Source: Planctomycetaceae bacterium
GTDB taxonomy: Bacteria > Planctomycetota > UBA1135 > GCA-002686595
Assembly (NCBI GenBank): GCA_013360535.1
Contig: JABWBL010000244.1
Location: 1 to 5,838, forward strand
DNA length: 5,838 bases
Reading direction: 5' to 3'
A program made the position numbers and the translations under genes. Each line of letters opens with the position of its first letter. Within the stretch, counting starts at the first letter, position 1. This document shows positions 1-5,460 of the stretch, one piece after another. Below the pieces are notes generated by a model that was not told the origin of the DNA, did not search any database, and saw nothing but the letters and a program-made list of their open reading frames with translations.

Positions 1-102
1 GAGATCGCGACGATCCAGGTCGACCTCGAGTTCGGCCGCCACCAGCCGCTCGATCCCGCGAAGGCGCGGGTCGCCTGGGCCGCGGCCAGCCGTCGGCGTT
101 GA
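1..102 (+). CDS. 3' end of an unidentified plus-strand gene (partial)
   Basis: Frame 1 is open from the window edge to TGA at 100-102, giving 33 residues that begin EIATIQVDLEFGRHQPLD and end in AAASRRR. Nearly every third codon position is G or C (only 3 of 33 codons end in T and none in A), which is the signature of real coding sequence in this high-GC genome. The gene continues to the left of the window. The stop lies 3 bases from the stop of the minus-strand permease, so the two genes converge with almost no space for a separate terminator. The 'IATIQVDLE' strand is vaguely like the C-terminal strand of carbon-nitrogen hydrolases, but 33 residues are too few to assign a family and I do not recognise it. 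I am fairly sure it is coding and have no supported function. Confidence 0.6.
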   Translation, partial: EIATIQVDLEFGRHQPLDPAKARVAWAAASRRR

Positions 103-105
103 CAC

Positions 106-996
106 TCACTTGCGCACGGCGAGCGCGATGCCGCCGAGGATGCAGGCCGCGCCGGCCACGGTCCACTCCGTGAGCGCCTCGCCGTACAGGAGCCCGAGCA
201 GCATCGCGACCACGGGCGTCACGTACGAGATCAGGCTCATCGTGTTCGCCTTGACGTAACGCATCAGCCAGAAATACAGGCCGAACGTGAGCACCGTGCC
301 CGCGAGCGAGAGGTACGTCACGGTCAGGATCGCGCGCGGCGTCCACGGCACGCTCGCGACGTCCTCGGTCGCCAGCGCGAGCGCGCACAGCAGCGCCGCG
401 CCGAAGGCCATCGCGTTGCGGTTGAGCTCGAGCGAGCGCACTCCCGCGCCGCTGTGCTTGACGAGCGTGTTGCCGACCGTCGAGACGGTGGGGGAGAGGA
501 GCAGCAGCGCCGCCGCCGGAACGGCCTCGGGGCCGAGCTTCGGCAGGTCCTTCACGAACAGCAGCACGAGCCCGCCCAGTCCCAGCGTGAAACCCGCCCA
601 GTGCGTCGGCCGCAGGCGCTCGGAAGGCAGGAACAGGTGCCCCGCGATCGCCGACAGCATCGGGAACACGCCCCACAGCAGCGCGACGAGCGCCGAGGGC
701 AGGATCGTCTCCGTGCGGTACACGATCGCGTAGGAGCACGCGAAGTTGCACAGCCCGAGCGTGAGCCACAGCCATGCGGGCGGGGACTTGCCGCTCTCGC
801 GCCGGCCCAGCGTCCGCGCGACGACCGCCATGCCGAGGGCCGCGACCACGAAACGCGTCGCTGCGGCCGTGAAGGGCGGCAGGTCCCGCAGCCCGTCGCG
901 GATCACGACCCACGTGCTGCCCCAGATGAGGCACAGGAGCGCGATCAGCGCGACGACGGTGGGGCGGGACGGGCCGCGCGAGGGGTCAGCGCTCAT
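106..996 (-). CDS. EamA/DMT-superfamily permease (10-TM drug/metabolite transporter)
   Basis: Inner-membrane permease of the drug/metabolite transporter superfamily (EamA domain, RhaT/YdcZ-like); members export or import small metabolites. The 296-aa length is typical. Two EamA repeats are visible at residues about 14-146 and 165-294. The first begins with the hallmark IWGSTWVVIRDGL (TM1) and the following RF motif, and continues through TETILPSALVALLWGVFP. The second contains YLSLAGTVLTFGLYFWLM, then ISYVTPVVAMLLGLLYGE and a final AGAACILGGIALAV helix. About ten hydrophobic segments can be counted. I chose the ATG at 994-996 because only about ten residues precede TM1, as is usual for the family. 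The frame stays open to 1077, but that extension is Arg-rich and runs into the large palindrome. No Shine-Dalgarno sequence precedes this ATG; instead a 10-bp hairpin ends 6 bases upstream. The substrate cannot be told. It lies downstream of the peptidase on the same strand but is separated by two hairpins, so co-transcription is doubtful. Confidence 0.9.
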   Translation of the reverse strand: MSADPSRGPSRPTVVALIALLCLIWGSTWVVIRDGLRDLPPFTAAATRFVVAALGMAVVARTLGRRESGKSPPAWLWLTLGLCNFACSYAIVYRTETILPSALVALLWGVFPMLSAIAGHLFLPSERLRPTHWAGFTLGLGGLVLLFVKDLPKLGPEAVPAAALLLLSPTVSTVGNTLVKHSGAGVRSLELNRNAMAFGAALLCALALATEDVASVPWTPRAILTVTYLSLAGTVLTFGLYFWLMRYVKANTMSLISYVTPVVAMLLGLLYGEALTEWTVAGAACILGGIALAVRK

Positions 997-1002
997 GGAA
1001 GC

Positions 1003-1030
1003 GGGGCGCGCTCCACAGGAAGCGCGCCCC
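1003..1030. repeat. 10-bp perfect hairpin just upstream of the permease start
   Basis: Arms 1003-1012 and 1021-1030 (ggggcgcgct / agcgcgcccc) are perfect reverse complements around an 8-base loop. The stem is all G/C except one closing A-T pair. Only 6 bases separate it from the ATG of the permease on the minus strand. Weaker pairing can extend it: the CAT at 994-996 sits in catgg (994-998), which can pair with ccatg (1032-1036), so the start codon itself could be buried. No T-run follows it in the minus direction, so it is not a standard intrinsic terminator. Its position suits an mRNA leader structure that limits translation of the permease, but that role is inference. Confidence 0.75.
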
Positions 1031-1045
1031 ACCATGCTGACGACC

Positions 1046-1222
1046 CGCGCGCGCGTTTGCACGCGTCCGCGAGCCACCGGGAATACCGAGCCAGAGCAAT
1101 TTTTCCGGCAAACTGGGGCCGGCGCCTACGGCAACGCCGTCGACGCCGGCCCCAGTTTGCCGGAAAAATTGCTCTGGCTCGGTATTCCCGGTGGCTCGCG
1201 GACGCGTGCAAACGCGCGCGCG
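1046..1222. repeat. Large palindrome with 79-bp perfect inverted arms
   Basis: I paired the arms base by base: 1046-1124 is the exact reverse complement of 1144-1222 (79 of 79), centred on position 1134. Pairing continues inward with two mismatches (1125/1143 and 1127/1141) to 1132/1136, leaving a 3-base tip. The outer ends are CG-alternating, and a short AT-rich block (caattttt, 1097-1104, and its partner) lies mid-arm. It begins 8 bases past the peptidase stop codon and ends about 50 bases before the permease start, so it fills the gap between two same-strand genes. A 4-base direct repeat, CGAC (1041-1044 and 1226-1229), flanks it and could be a target duplication or chance. The sequence alone does not decide between a giant terminator or 3'-end hairpin and an inserted palindromic (MITE-like) element. 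It holds no gene: the peptides readable across it are the same on both strands because of the symmetry. Confidence 0.97.
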
Positions 1223-1230
1223 AATCGACT

Positions 1231-3792
1231 TCAGTCGCAGAACGTGACCTGCAGGCCGTTCGAGAGGCCGTCGCCGAACGTGTCCTGCGAGTCGCGGAAC
1301 CACCACTGGTAGTAGCGCGTCGTGCCGACCATCGCCGGGGTGACCGGGATCGCGTACTCGGCGTGCGAGCTGGAGTTCGTCTGCAGGACCGGCGAGCGCG
1401 TCACCGGAGCCTTGGCGCACAGGAGGCCGTTGTGGAACGGGCCGCTGTGCGACAGCGAACCGTAGAACGCCAGCGCGTTGCGGTTGGGCAGCGCGTTGTC
1501 GAGCGTGAGCACGAAGTCGTTGCTCGACACGCGCGGGGAACCGCTCGAGCCGATCTGCGGCACCGTGAAGGTCGAGGTCATCTTGGCCGTGCAGTAAGTC
1601 ACCGGCGCCGGGCACACCGGGCCCGCCGTCACGCCCGTCGCCCACAGCGCGAAGTCCGTGACGTTCGTCGGAGCGCCCGTCACCGGGTGCGTATTGACGT
1701 TGTCGCCGCGCACCTCGACGTGCCATGTGCCGGCCGCGGGGCTCTGCACGAACACGTTCTCGACCGTGTCCTTGGTGTTGGCCGCGCCGCCCGACGTCGA
1801 CCACAGGCCGTTCGTCAGCCCGTTGTTGCCGTAATACACGGTGCCCGAAGGCGACGTGACGACGAGCGTCAGGTCGTTCTTGCGGTGCTGCGTCGACGAG
1901 ACCGTGCCCTGGTTGTCGCGGTAGACGAGCGTGACGCGCAGGGCGGGCTCACCCGCGCCCACGTTGAGGTCGTAGGCCACGCTGCCGAGGTTGGTGACCG
2001 GATCGGTCTGGTCGACGTAGAACGTCTTCGAGGCGCGCTCGTAGAGCGAACGGACGTCGGGATGCCCGAAGCCCTGCTTGGCGCGCGAGAGGTTCGCGCT
2101 CGAGCCCGAGAAGCTCCAGCTCGTCGCCGTGTTGATCATCGCCGCCTTGGCGAGCGTGAAGTGCGGACGGCTCTCGAACACGGTGCCCGAACCGGCCGGG
2201 TTGCCGAACAGCCCCAGATGCCACATCTGGAAGAAGATCCCGAAGTGGCCCGACGAGATCGGGGTCGCCGCGCTCGTGCCGCCGAAGTTCGAGTAGTAGT
2301 CGCCGTTCGCGTAGCCGCCGGAGCCGCGCACGTCGGGGCAGTTGACGCCGTCGTAGAAGTAGGCGAGGTCGGGCTTCATGCGCTGGTCGGCGGCCGGGCC
2401 GATGCTCGCGCCGCCCCAGTTGTCGTCGGCGTAGGTCAGCGTGCCTTCGTGGTTGATGCCGCCGATCGAGATGATGTTCTTGGCCCAGGCCTGCGGGCGC
2501 GAGCTCTGCGTGTTCGCGTTCGACTGTGACTGCAGGATCGTGAAGTCGTTGAGCGCGATGATGTCGTCCATCTCGGCCGAGATGGAGTTGTAGGAGGTCG
2601 TCAGGCTCGAACCCCAGGAGTTCGACTGCAGCACGGCCTTGTAGTTGAGCGCCGGGTTGACGAGCTCGGCCGTGTGCGCGTAGCGGCTGCCGCCGGAGAA
2701 CGAGCTGTAGTAGCCGACGATCAGCTGGGCGCTCGGCAGCATGCCGCGGGCCGCCGCGTTGGCCGCGCCCGTGCCGGCGACGATGCCCGCCGTGCACGTG
2801 CCGTGGCTGCCGGAGGGCACCGAGCCGTGGCTGATCGGCGCGTTGAAGTCGGGGTGGCCGACGTCGCAACCGCCGTCGAGCACCTCGACGCGCACGCCCT
2901 GGCCCGTCAGGCCCGCGACGCTCTCGACATGGTTCGCGCCGCCGAACTGGCGCACGATGTCCATGTCCTCCTCGGGCGCGCCCCACGGGTCGAGGAAGCG
3001 CACGACATCGAGCCCCGCGATCGCGCCGAGTGCCGCGGGCGGCAGCGTGACTTCCATGCGGAAGCCCTCGGGCACGAGCAGGTCGACCGAACCGCCGAGC
3101 TCGACCACACGCTGCGCCACGACGTTCTGCTCCGCGAGCCCGCGCCGGAAGACCTGCACGTTGTAGCGGCGCGCGCCTTCGATGCGGCCCGCGCGCAGCT
3201 CCGCGAGCAGGTCGGTGTCGATCCGGAACTCGGGGTGGTAGCTCGTCACCGCGCGCACGAACGGCAGCGCCGCGACGGCCGCGCTCGTCTTGGCGTCCAT
3301 GCGCACGAGGTGCGCGTGGCTCTCGACGAAGTCGAACACCTCGCCACCCAGCGCCACGATCGCGTCGGAGTACTCGACGAGCGGCTGCGTGCGGTACTGC
3401 ACGATCTGCACGCCACCCTGACCCGCGCCCAGCGGCGAGTTCGAGAAGTCCGGGGCGCCCTGCGCCGGATCGAACCGCGCGCGGCGCAGCAGCAGCTCGT
3501 AGCTCGTCGGCTTCACGGCCTGCACGGCCTTGCCGTCGAGGCTGATCGCGTACCAGTCCTGCGCTCCCGCCGCACCCGTCTCCGTCCAGGTCGCGATCGC
3601 CGCACCGCCGGGCGTCACGCGCACCGCGCGCAGGTCGCGCACCTCATGGCGCGTCGAGTGGACCGTCGGCCCACCGGACTCCCAACGGATCACGCTGCCG
3701 TCGCCACTGGTGGCGAGCTCGAACTGCGCTCGGGCCGCCGGCGCGAGCAGGGCGGGAAGGATGAGCCAGGCGACGCGGGGTAGGAACGACAT
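1231..3792 (-). CDS. Secreted subtilisin-like (S8, KP-43-type) serine peptidase
   Basis: Exported endopeptidase of family S8, 853 aa. A signal peptide (residues 1-22, MSFLPRVAWLILPALLAPAA, cleavage after ARA) shows export. Residues about 23-290 form a long pro-region with two similar halves beginning LGGEV (about 148) and LGGSV (about 232). The catalytic domain (about 291-590) carries Asp306 in VEVLDGGCD, His330 in SHGTCTAG, the oxyanion Asn391 in QSNSWGS and Ser507 in GGTSAATP. The KPDL motif near 473 is typical of KP-43-like members. Residues about 605-720 resemble the beta-barrel of KP-43 (LRVTLVYRD, NDLTLVVTSPSG, AGTWHVEVRG). Residues about 727-853 form a further module with Cys727, Cys734, Cys792 and Cys852, probably a planctomycete-type surface or secretion domain (inference). 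The ATG at 3790-3792 was chosen over upstream in-frame starts (to 3903) because it gives a clean signal peptide and has CAGGAG 7 bases ahead. The catalytic set is complete, so an active enzyme is expected. Cysteines sit three residues after both Asp306 and His330, which is unusual. The substrate is unknown. Confidence 0.92.
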   Translation of the reverse strand: MSFLPRVAWLILPALLAPAARAQFELATSGDGSVIRWESGGPTVHSTRHEVRDLRAVRVTPGGAAIATWTETGAAGAQDWYAISLDGKAVQAVKPTSYELLLRRARFDPAQGAPDFSNSPLGAGQGGVQIVQYRTQPLVEYSDAIVALGGEVFDFVESHAHLVRMDAKTSAAVAALPFVRAVTSYHPEFRIDTDLLAELRAGRIEGARRYNVQVFRRGLAEQNVVAQRVVELGGSVDLLVPEGFRMEVTLPPAALGAIAGLDVVRFLDPWGAPEEDMDIVRQFGGANHVESVAGLTGQGVRVEVLDGGCDVGHPDFNAPISHGSVPSGSHGTCTAGIVAGTGAANAAARGMLPSAQLIVGYYSSFSGGSRYAHTAELVNPALNYKAVLQSNSWGSSLTTSYNSISAEMDDIIALNDFTILQSQSNANTQSSRPQAWAKNIISIGGINHEGTLTYADDNWGGASIGPAADQRMKPDLAYFYDGVNCPDVRGSGGYANGDYYSNFGGTSAATPISSGHFGIFFQMWHLGLFGNPAGSGTVFESRPHFTLAKAAMINTATSWSFSGSSANLSRAKQGFGHPDVRSLYERASKTFYVDQTDPVTNLGSVAYDLNVGAGEPALRVTLVYRDNQGTVSSTQHRKNDLTLVVTSPSGTVYYGNNGLTNGLWSTSGGAANTKDTVENVFVQSPAAGTWHVEVRGDNVNTHPVTGAPTNVTDFALWATGVTAGPVCPAPVTYCTAKMTSTFTVPQIGSSGSPRVSSNDFVLTLDNALPNRNALAFYGSLSHSGPFHNGLLCAKAPVTRSPVLQTNSSSHAEYAIPVTPAMVGTTRYYQWWFRDSQDTFGDGLSNGLQVTFCD

Positions 3793-3799
3793 GCGGGGG

Positions 3800-3805
3800 C
3801 TCCTG
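3800..3805 (-). promoter_or_regulatory. Shine-Dalgarno sequence of the peptidase gene
   Basis: Read on the minus strand this is CAGGAG, with AGGAG ending 7 bases before the ATG at 3792. It decides the start codon: it puts the signal peptide at the very N-terminus and rules out the longer reading from 3903. In the rest of the 215-base gap (3793-4007) I see no convincing -10/-35 pair; the promoter of the peptidase must lie there or further upstream. Confidence 0.85.
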
Positions 3806-3952
3806 AGGGGTAGGGGAAACAATCCGACTTCGAGCTTAGGCGCCGCCCGGAAAACCCGCCACGGACGAGCCCGGCCCGGCCCGCTTTCGACGCCCCTCCG
3901 CACCCCCAGGTTCCGACGGTTTGGGATCCAACGGGGCCTTCCGCGTCGTTTC

Positions 3953-3974
3953 GCGTTTCCCGCGGGCCAAACGC
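3953..3974. repeat. Hairpin downstream of the comJ-like gene
   Basis: gcgttt (3953-3958) pairs with aaacgc (3969-3974), and the interval contains the palindrome cccgcggg (3959-3966). It lies 33 bases past the comJ stop on the minus strand and before the peptidase leader. No T-run follows the stem, so a role as an intrinsic terminator is weakly supported. It is the only candidate boundary between the small-gene operon and the peptidase. Confidence 0.35.
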
Positions 3975-4007
3975 CTCGGATTCCGCCCGCCAGCGCCCCT
4001 TTCGGCG

Positions 4008-4478
4008 TCAGGCCGGAGTGGCATTCATCGACAGGGCCGCGGGCGGGCGCAGGCGAGCGTCCGCGACCAGGATCGCGGCCTTGATGGCCGTGCCCACCGG
4101 CTCGAGCTCAAAGTGAGCCCACATCCTGCCGTCGGGACAGCGACCATGGCTGAAAGTCGCGGCGTATTCGCCGCCTGCAAGCTGCAGCCGGATCGAACCC
4201 GACAGCGTTGCGAGTTCGAGCTCGCCATGGACCGGGACCGTGAACGGAACGCGGATCGAGCGCTCGGGAGCAGCCAGTTCCGCGGACGAGCGAGCAGGTC
4301 GGCCGACGGTGATCTCGATCAGGCCACTCGCCTCGAGGGTCGCGAACGACACGCTCCCGTTCCTCCACGAGAAGCCTTGCCGCACGTGCGCGTCCGTCCA
4401 GTCGTTGAACGGCTGAGCAAGCCGCGAGTCGAACAGCGCGAGCTGCCCGTAGGAGACTTCGAGGACGAATTTGGACAC
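4008..4478 (-). CDS. comJ: ComJ-family protein (nuclease inhibitor-like)
   Basis: A 156-aa protein matching the ComJ (Nin) family. In Bacillus subtilis ComJ is a small cytoplasmic protein that binds and inhibits the DNA-entry nuclease NucA. The match, from memory of the Bacillus protein, covers SYGQLALFD, then PFNDWTDAHVRQGF and NGSVSF near residues 8-46, then a VPFTVP strand and the LAGGEYAATF strand before the C-terminus. The DWTD motif and the following glycine are the clearest family marks. Length is slightly above the Bacillus protein (about 130), with an Ala/Pro-rich extension at the C-terminus. The start is GTG at 4476-4478, with GGAGGAG 8-10 bases upstream. The open frame continues to 4823 but only as Arg-rich noise over the upstream gene. 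It starts 2 bases after the TAG of the 66-aa gene, so it is very probably translationally coupled. GC is near 66%, like the rest of the window. No nucA-like gene is visible here. The family call is fairly firm; the inhibitor function is by analogy. Confidence 0.8.
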   Translation of the reverse strand: MSKFVLEVSYGQLALFDSRLAQPFNDWTDAHVRQGFSWRNGSVSFATLEASGLIEITVGRPARSSAELAAPERSIRVPFTVPVHGELELATLSGSIRLQLAGGEYAATFSHGRCPDGRMWAHFELEPVGTAIKAAILVADARLRPPAALSMNATPA

Positions 4479-4480
4479 CG

Positions 4481-4681
4481 CTAACGCTCCTCCGCCCGGA
4501 GCTTGGCCAGCTGCGCGAGCGCTACTTCTGGGCGCAACTGGTGTTCGGGCTCGTGGCTCGCCGTCATCTGTGCAGCGAAATCCAGCTCCACGGCAGCCTC
4601 CTCGAGCTGACCGCGACGCAAGTACACCCGCGCCGTCTGCGTTCGAAGGGAAACTGCTTTGGATCGGTACCTCAGGCGCAT
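4481..4681 (-). CDS. Small 66-aa protein with one TPR-like helical pair
   Basis: An ORF of 66 residues starting at ATG 4679-4681 and ending with TAG at 4481-4483. Residues about 12-40 (LRTQTARVYLRRGQLEEAA, then VELDFAAQM) have the small/large spacing of a single TPR helix pair (A..Y...G..EEA). The rest is helical and charged, ending in KLRAEER. There is no signal peptide or membrane segment. It begins 3 bases after the TGA of the upstream gene and in the same frame (TGA CGG ATG), and stops 2 bases before the comJ GTG. Its own Shine-Dalgarno is poor, so termination-reinitiation from the upstream gene is the likely way it is translated. It could be an independent small partner protein or a remnant of a longer TPR protein. 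A fusion with the upstream gene broken by the TGA is also possible. No function can be assigned. Confidence 0.6.
   Translation of the reverse strand: MRLRYRSKAVSLRTQTARVYLRRGQLEEAAVELDFAAQMTASHEPEHQLRPEVALAQLAKLRAEER
4487..4493 (-). promoter_or_regulatory. Shine-Dalgarno sequence deciding the GTG start of comJ
   Basis: On the minus strand this reads GGAGGAG, a near-perfect match to the anti-SD, with 8 bases between it and the GTG at 4478. It lies inside the last codons of the upstream 66-aa gene. It supports the GTG start over the open frame that extends to 4823. Confidence 0.85.
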
Positions 4682-4684
4682 CCG

Positions 4685-5146
4685 TCACTCGATCTCGTGG
4701 ACAGTACACTCCAGAAGGATCTTCACTCGAGACTCCAGCATGCTCGCGTGCTCTTCGTTCGGAGTCACGCCAACCGGGTAAACAGTTGATAGGTCCTTGC
4801 CTTCTCGAACTGCATTCACCCAATCCTGCATCAACTCACAGTAGGCAACCAGCGCGGCCTTGGGTGTCTCGGCGTCATCGGCCACAACGTAGGCGGACGG
4901 CAGGTCACCGACAATCACCCATGCCCACCCTTGGCGCGCGCGAGTGATTCTCAGGTGGAACAGAAAGATGCCGATGATGTCGCCAATCCCAAACGCATAG
5001 TAGTCATCGAGGATCGACTCACACCACTCGTGGTCCGAGATCCACGTCTTGGCTCGTTCGAGAAGGGCCTTCAACTTCGCGGTTTCTTCATCGTCATAAC
5101 CGCGAAGTTGCTTGCCGGGCGTGAATCGCTCGAGATCCAGCTTCAT
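4685..5146 (-). CDS. Conserved-looking protein of unknown function (153 aa), first gene of the comJ cassette
   Basis: Starts at ATG 5144-5146 (MKLDLERFTPGKQLRGY) and ends with TGA at 4685-4687. It is a soluble alpha/beta protein without a signal peptide. Distinctive motifs are WISDHEWCESILDDYY (35-50), GWAWVIVGDLPSAYVVADD (73-91), a long amphipathic helix TPKAALVAYCELMQDWVNAV (94-113), and a C-terminal block VYPVGVTPNEEHASMLESR (122-140). I recall this WVIVGDLPxAY...TP..AL..Y...M..WV pattern from an uncharacterised bacterial family, but cannot name it. The start was chosen because the upstream in-frame extension (to 5377) is Arg/Pro/Ala-rich noise. A good SD is lacking (GGCGGCGAGAA precedes the ATG), and a second ATG at 5176 is possible. 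GC is about 50-57% in most 60-base blocks, against about 67% in neighbours, and A/T-ending codons are frequent, which suggests horizontal acquisition. Operon mates are the 66-aa gene and comJ. By context it may belong to an immunity or stress cassette, which is inference. Confidence 0.75.
   Translation of the reverse strand: MKLDLERFTPGKQLRGYDDEETAKLKALLERAKTWISDHEWCESILDDYYAFGIGDIIGIFLFHLRITRARQGWAWVIVGDLPSAYVVADDAETPKAALVAYCELMQDWVNAVREGKDLSTVYPVGVTPNEEHASMLESRVKILLECTVHEIE
5072..5110. repeat. 13-bp perfect inverted repeat inside the start of the 153-aa gene
   Basis: caacttcgcggtt (5072-5084) and aaccgcgaagttg (5098-5110) are exact reverse complements with a 13-base spacer. The repeat lies at codons about 13-25 of the gene that starts at 5146. 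In mRNA it would form a stable hairpin early in the coding region; as DNA it could be a dyad binding site. The two arms code for different peptides (KQLRGY and TAKL regions), so protein constraint does not by itself explain the symmetry. Confidence 0.8.
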
Positions 5147-5422
5147 TTCTCGCCGCCCCCGGTTCGCTCTGCCCATCGTCCCCGATCGCCCGCGTCGGCG
5201 CGCTGCTCCCCAAGAGCGCTGAGCCAGTGCCGTTTCGTCTGCGGACCGGGGCGGAGCGAGTGGGGGCCGGCACGAGTGGGCTGCAGGGGAAGCAGCGGCG
5301 GGGAGAGGCTTCCGTCGAGTGAGGAGCTGAGGAGCGCCATTTCGGTCGAGCTTCGGCGCGGGCGCGTGAGGTGTCAAGGCGCGCGAGCGAGCGGCGGCGC
5401 GTGGTGACGACAGAAATAGACT
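5147..5422. other. Gene-free stretch upstream of the comJ cassette
   Basis: Between the start of the 153-aa gene and the terminator at 5423-5449 no frame looks coding. The open frames here are Arg/Pro/Ser-rich on both strands and none has a recognisable domain or a good SD. The leader and promoter of the cassette must lie here. A perfect TTGACA (minus strand, 5377-5372) is present, but the hexamer 17 bases downstream (GAAGCT) is a poor -10, so I do not call a promoter. A 65-codon frame (5340 down to 5143) ends with a TGA that overlaps the ATG of the next gene, but its composition is not convincing. Confidence 0.5.
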
Positions 5423-5449
5423 GCCCCCGCGGCACCGTGCCGCGGGGGC
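5412..5449 (-). terminator. Rho-independent terminator of the WVPG-repeat gene
   Basis: gcccccgcggcac (5423-5435) and its exact reverse complement (5437-5449) form a 13-bp palindrome around one base, in practice an 11-12-bp stem with a 3-5 base tip. In the minus direction the stem is followed by AGTCTATTTCTG (5422-5411), which is T-rich for this genome. It lies about 64 bases past the TAG of the right-edge gene and separates it from the comJ cassette. Confidence 0.8.
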
Positions 5450-5460
5450 GTCTCCTCTCA

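Noticed and set aside
997..1077. N-terminal extension of the permease to an ATG at 1077
   Set aside because: It adds 27 Arg-rich residues encoded partly by the palindrome and hairpin, and DMT permeases start close to TM1.
1041..1229. CGAC flanking repeats as a target-site duplication of the palindrome
   Set aside because: Four bases in GC-rich DNA can recur by chance, and no transposase or known terminal motif is seen; kept only as a hint, not called as a mobile element.
454..2529. 691-codon plus-strand open frame
   Set aside because: It is antisense to the permease and peptidase, extremely Arg/Ala/Glu-rich, passes straight through the palindrome and has no domain. It is a shadow of high-GC coding sequence on the other strand.
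2674..3783. 369-codon plus-strand open frame
   Set aside because: It lies antisense to the N-terminal half of the clearly real subtilase and has Arg/His/Ala-rich shadow composition.
3793..3903. N-terminal extension of the subtilase to 3903
   Set aside because: The ATG at 3792 has a proper Shine-Dalgarno and gives a clean signal peptide; the extension would bury it behind 37 basic residues.
4685..4687. In-frame TGA as a selenocysteine codon
   Set aside because: The protein before it already ends like a complete domain, an ATG follows one codon later, and no selenoprotein family or SECIS-like stem is recognisable.
5143..5340. 65-codon minus-strand frame whose TGA overlaps the ATG of the 153-aa gene (ATGA)
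   Set aside because: The overlap hints at coupling, but the peptide is low-complexity Ser/Pro/Arg/Gly without a domain, and no good SD precedes it.
5343..5377. TTGACA (-35 like) on the minus strand upstream of the cassette
   Set aside because: The hexamer at the correct spacing is GAAGCT, a poor -10; one consensus hexamer alone does not support a promoter.
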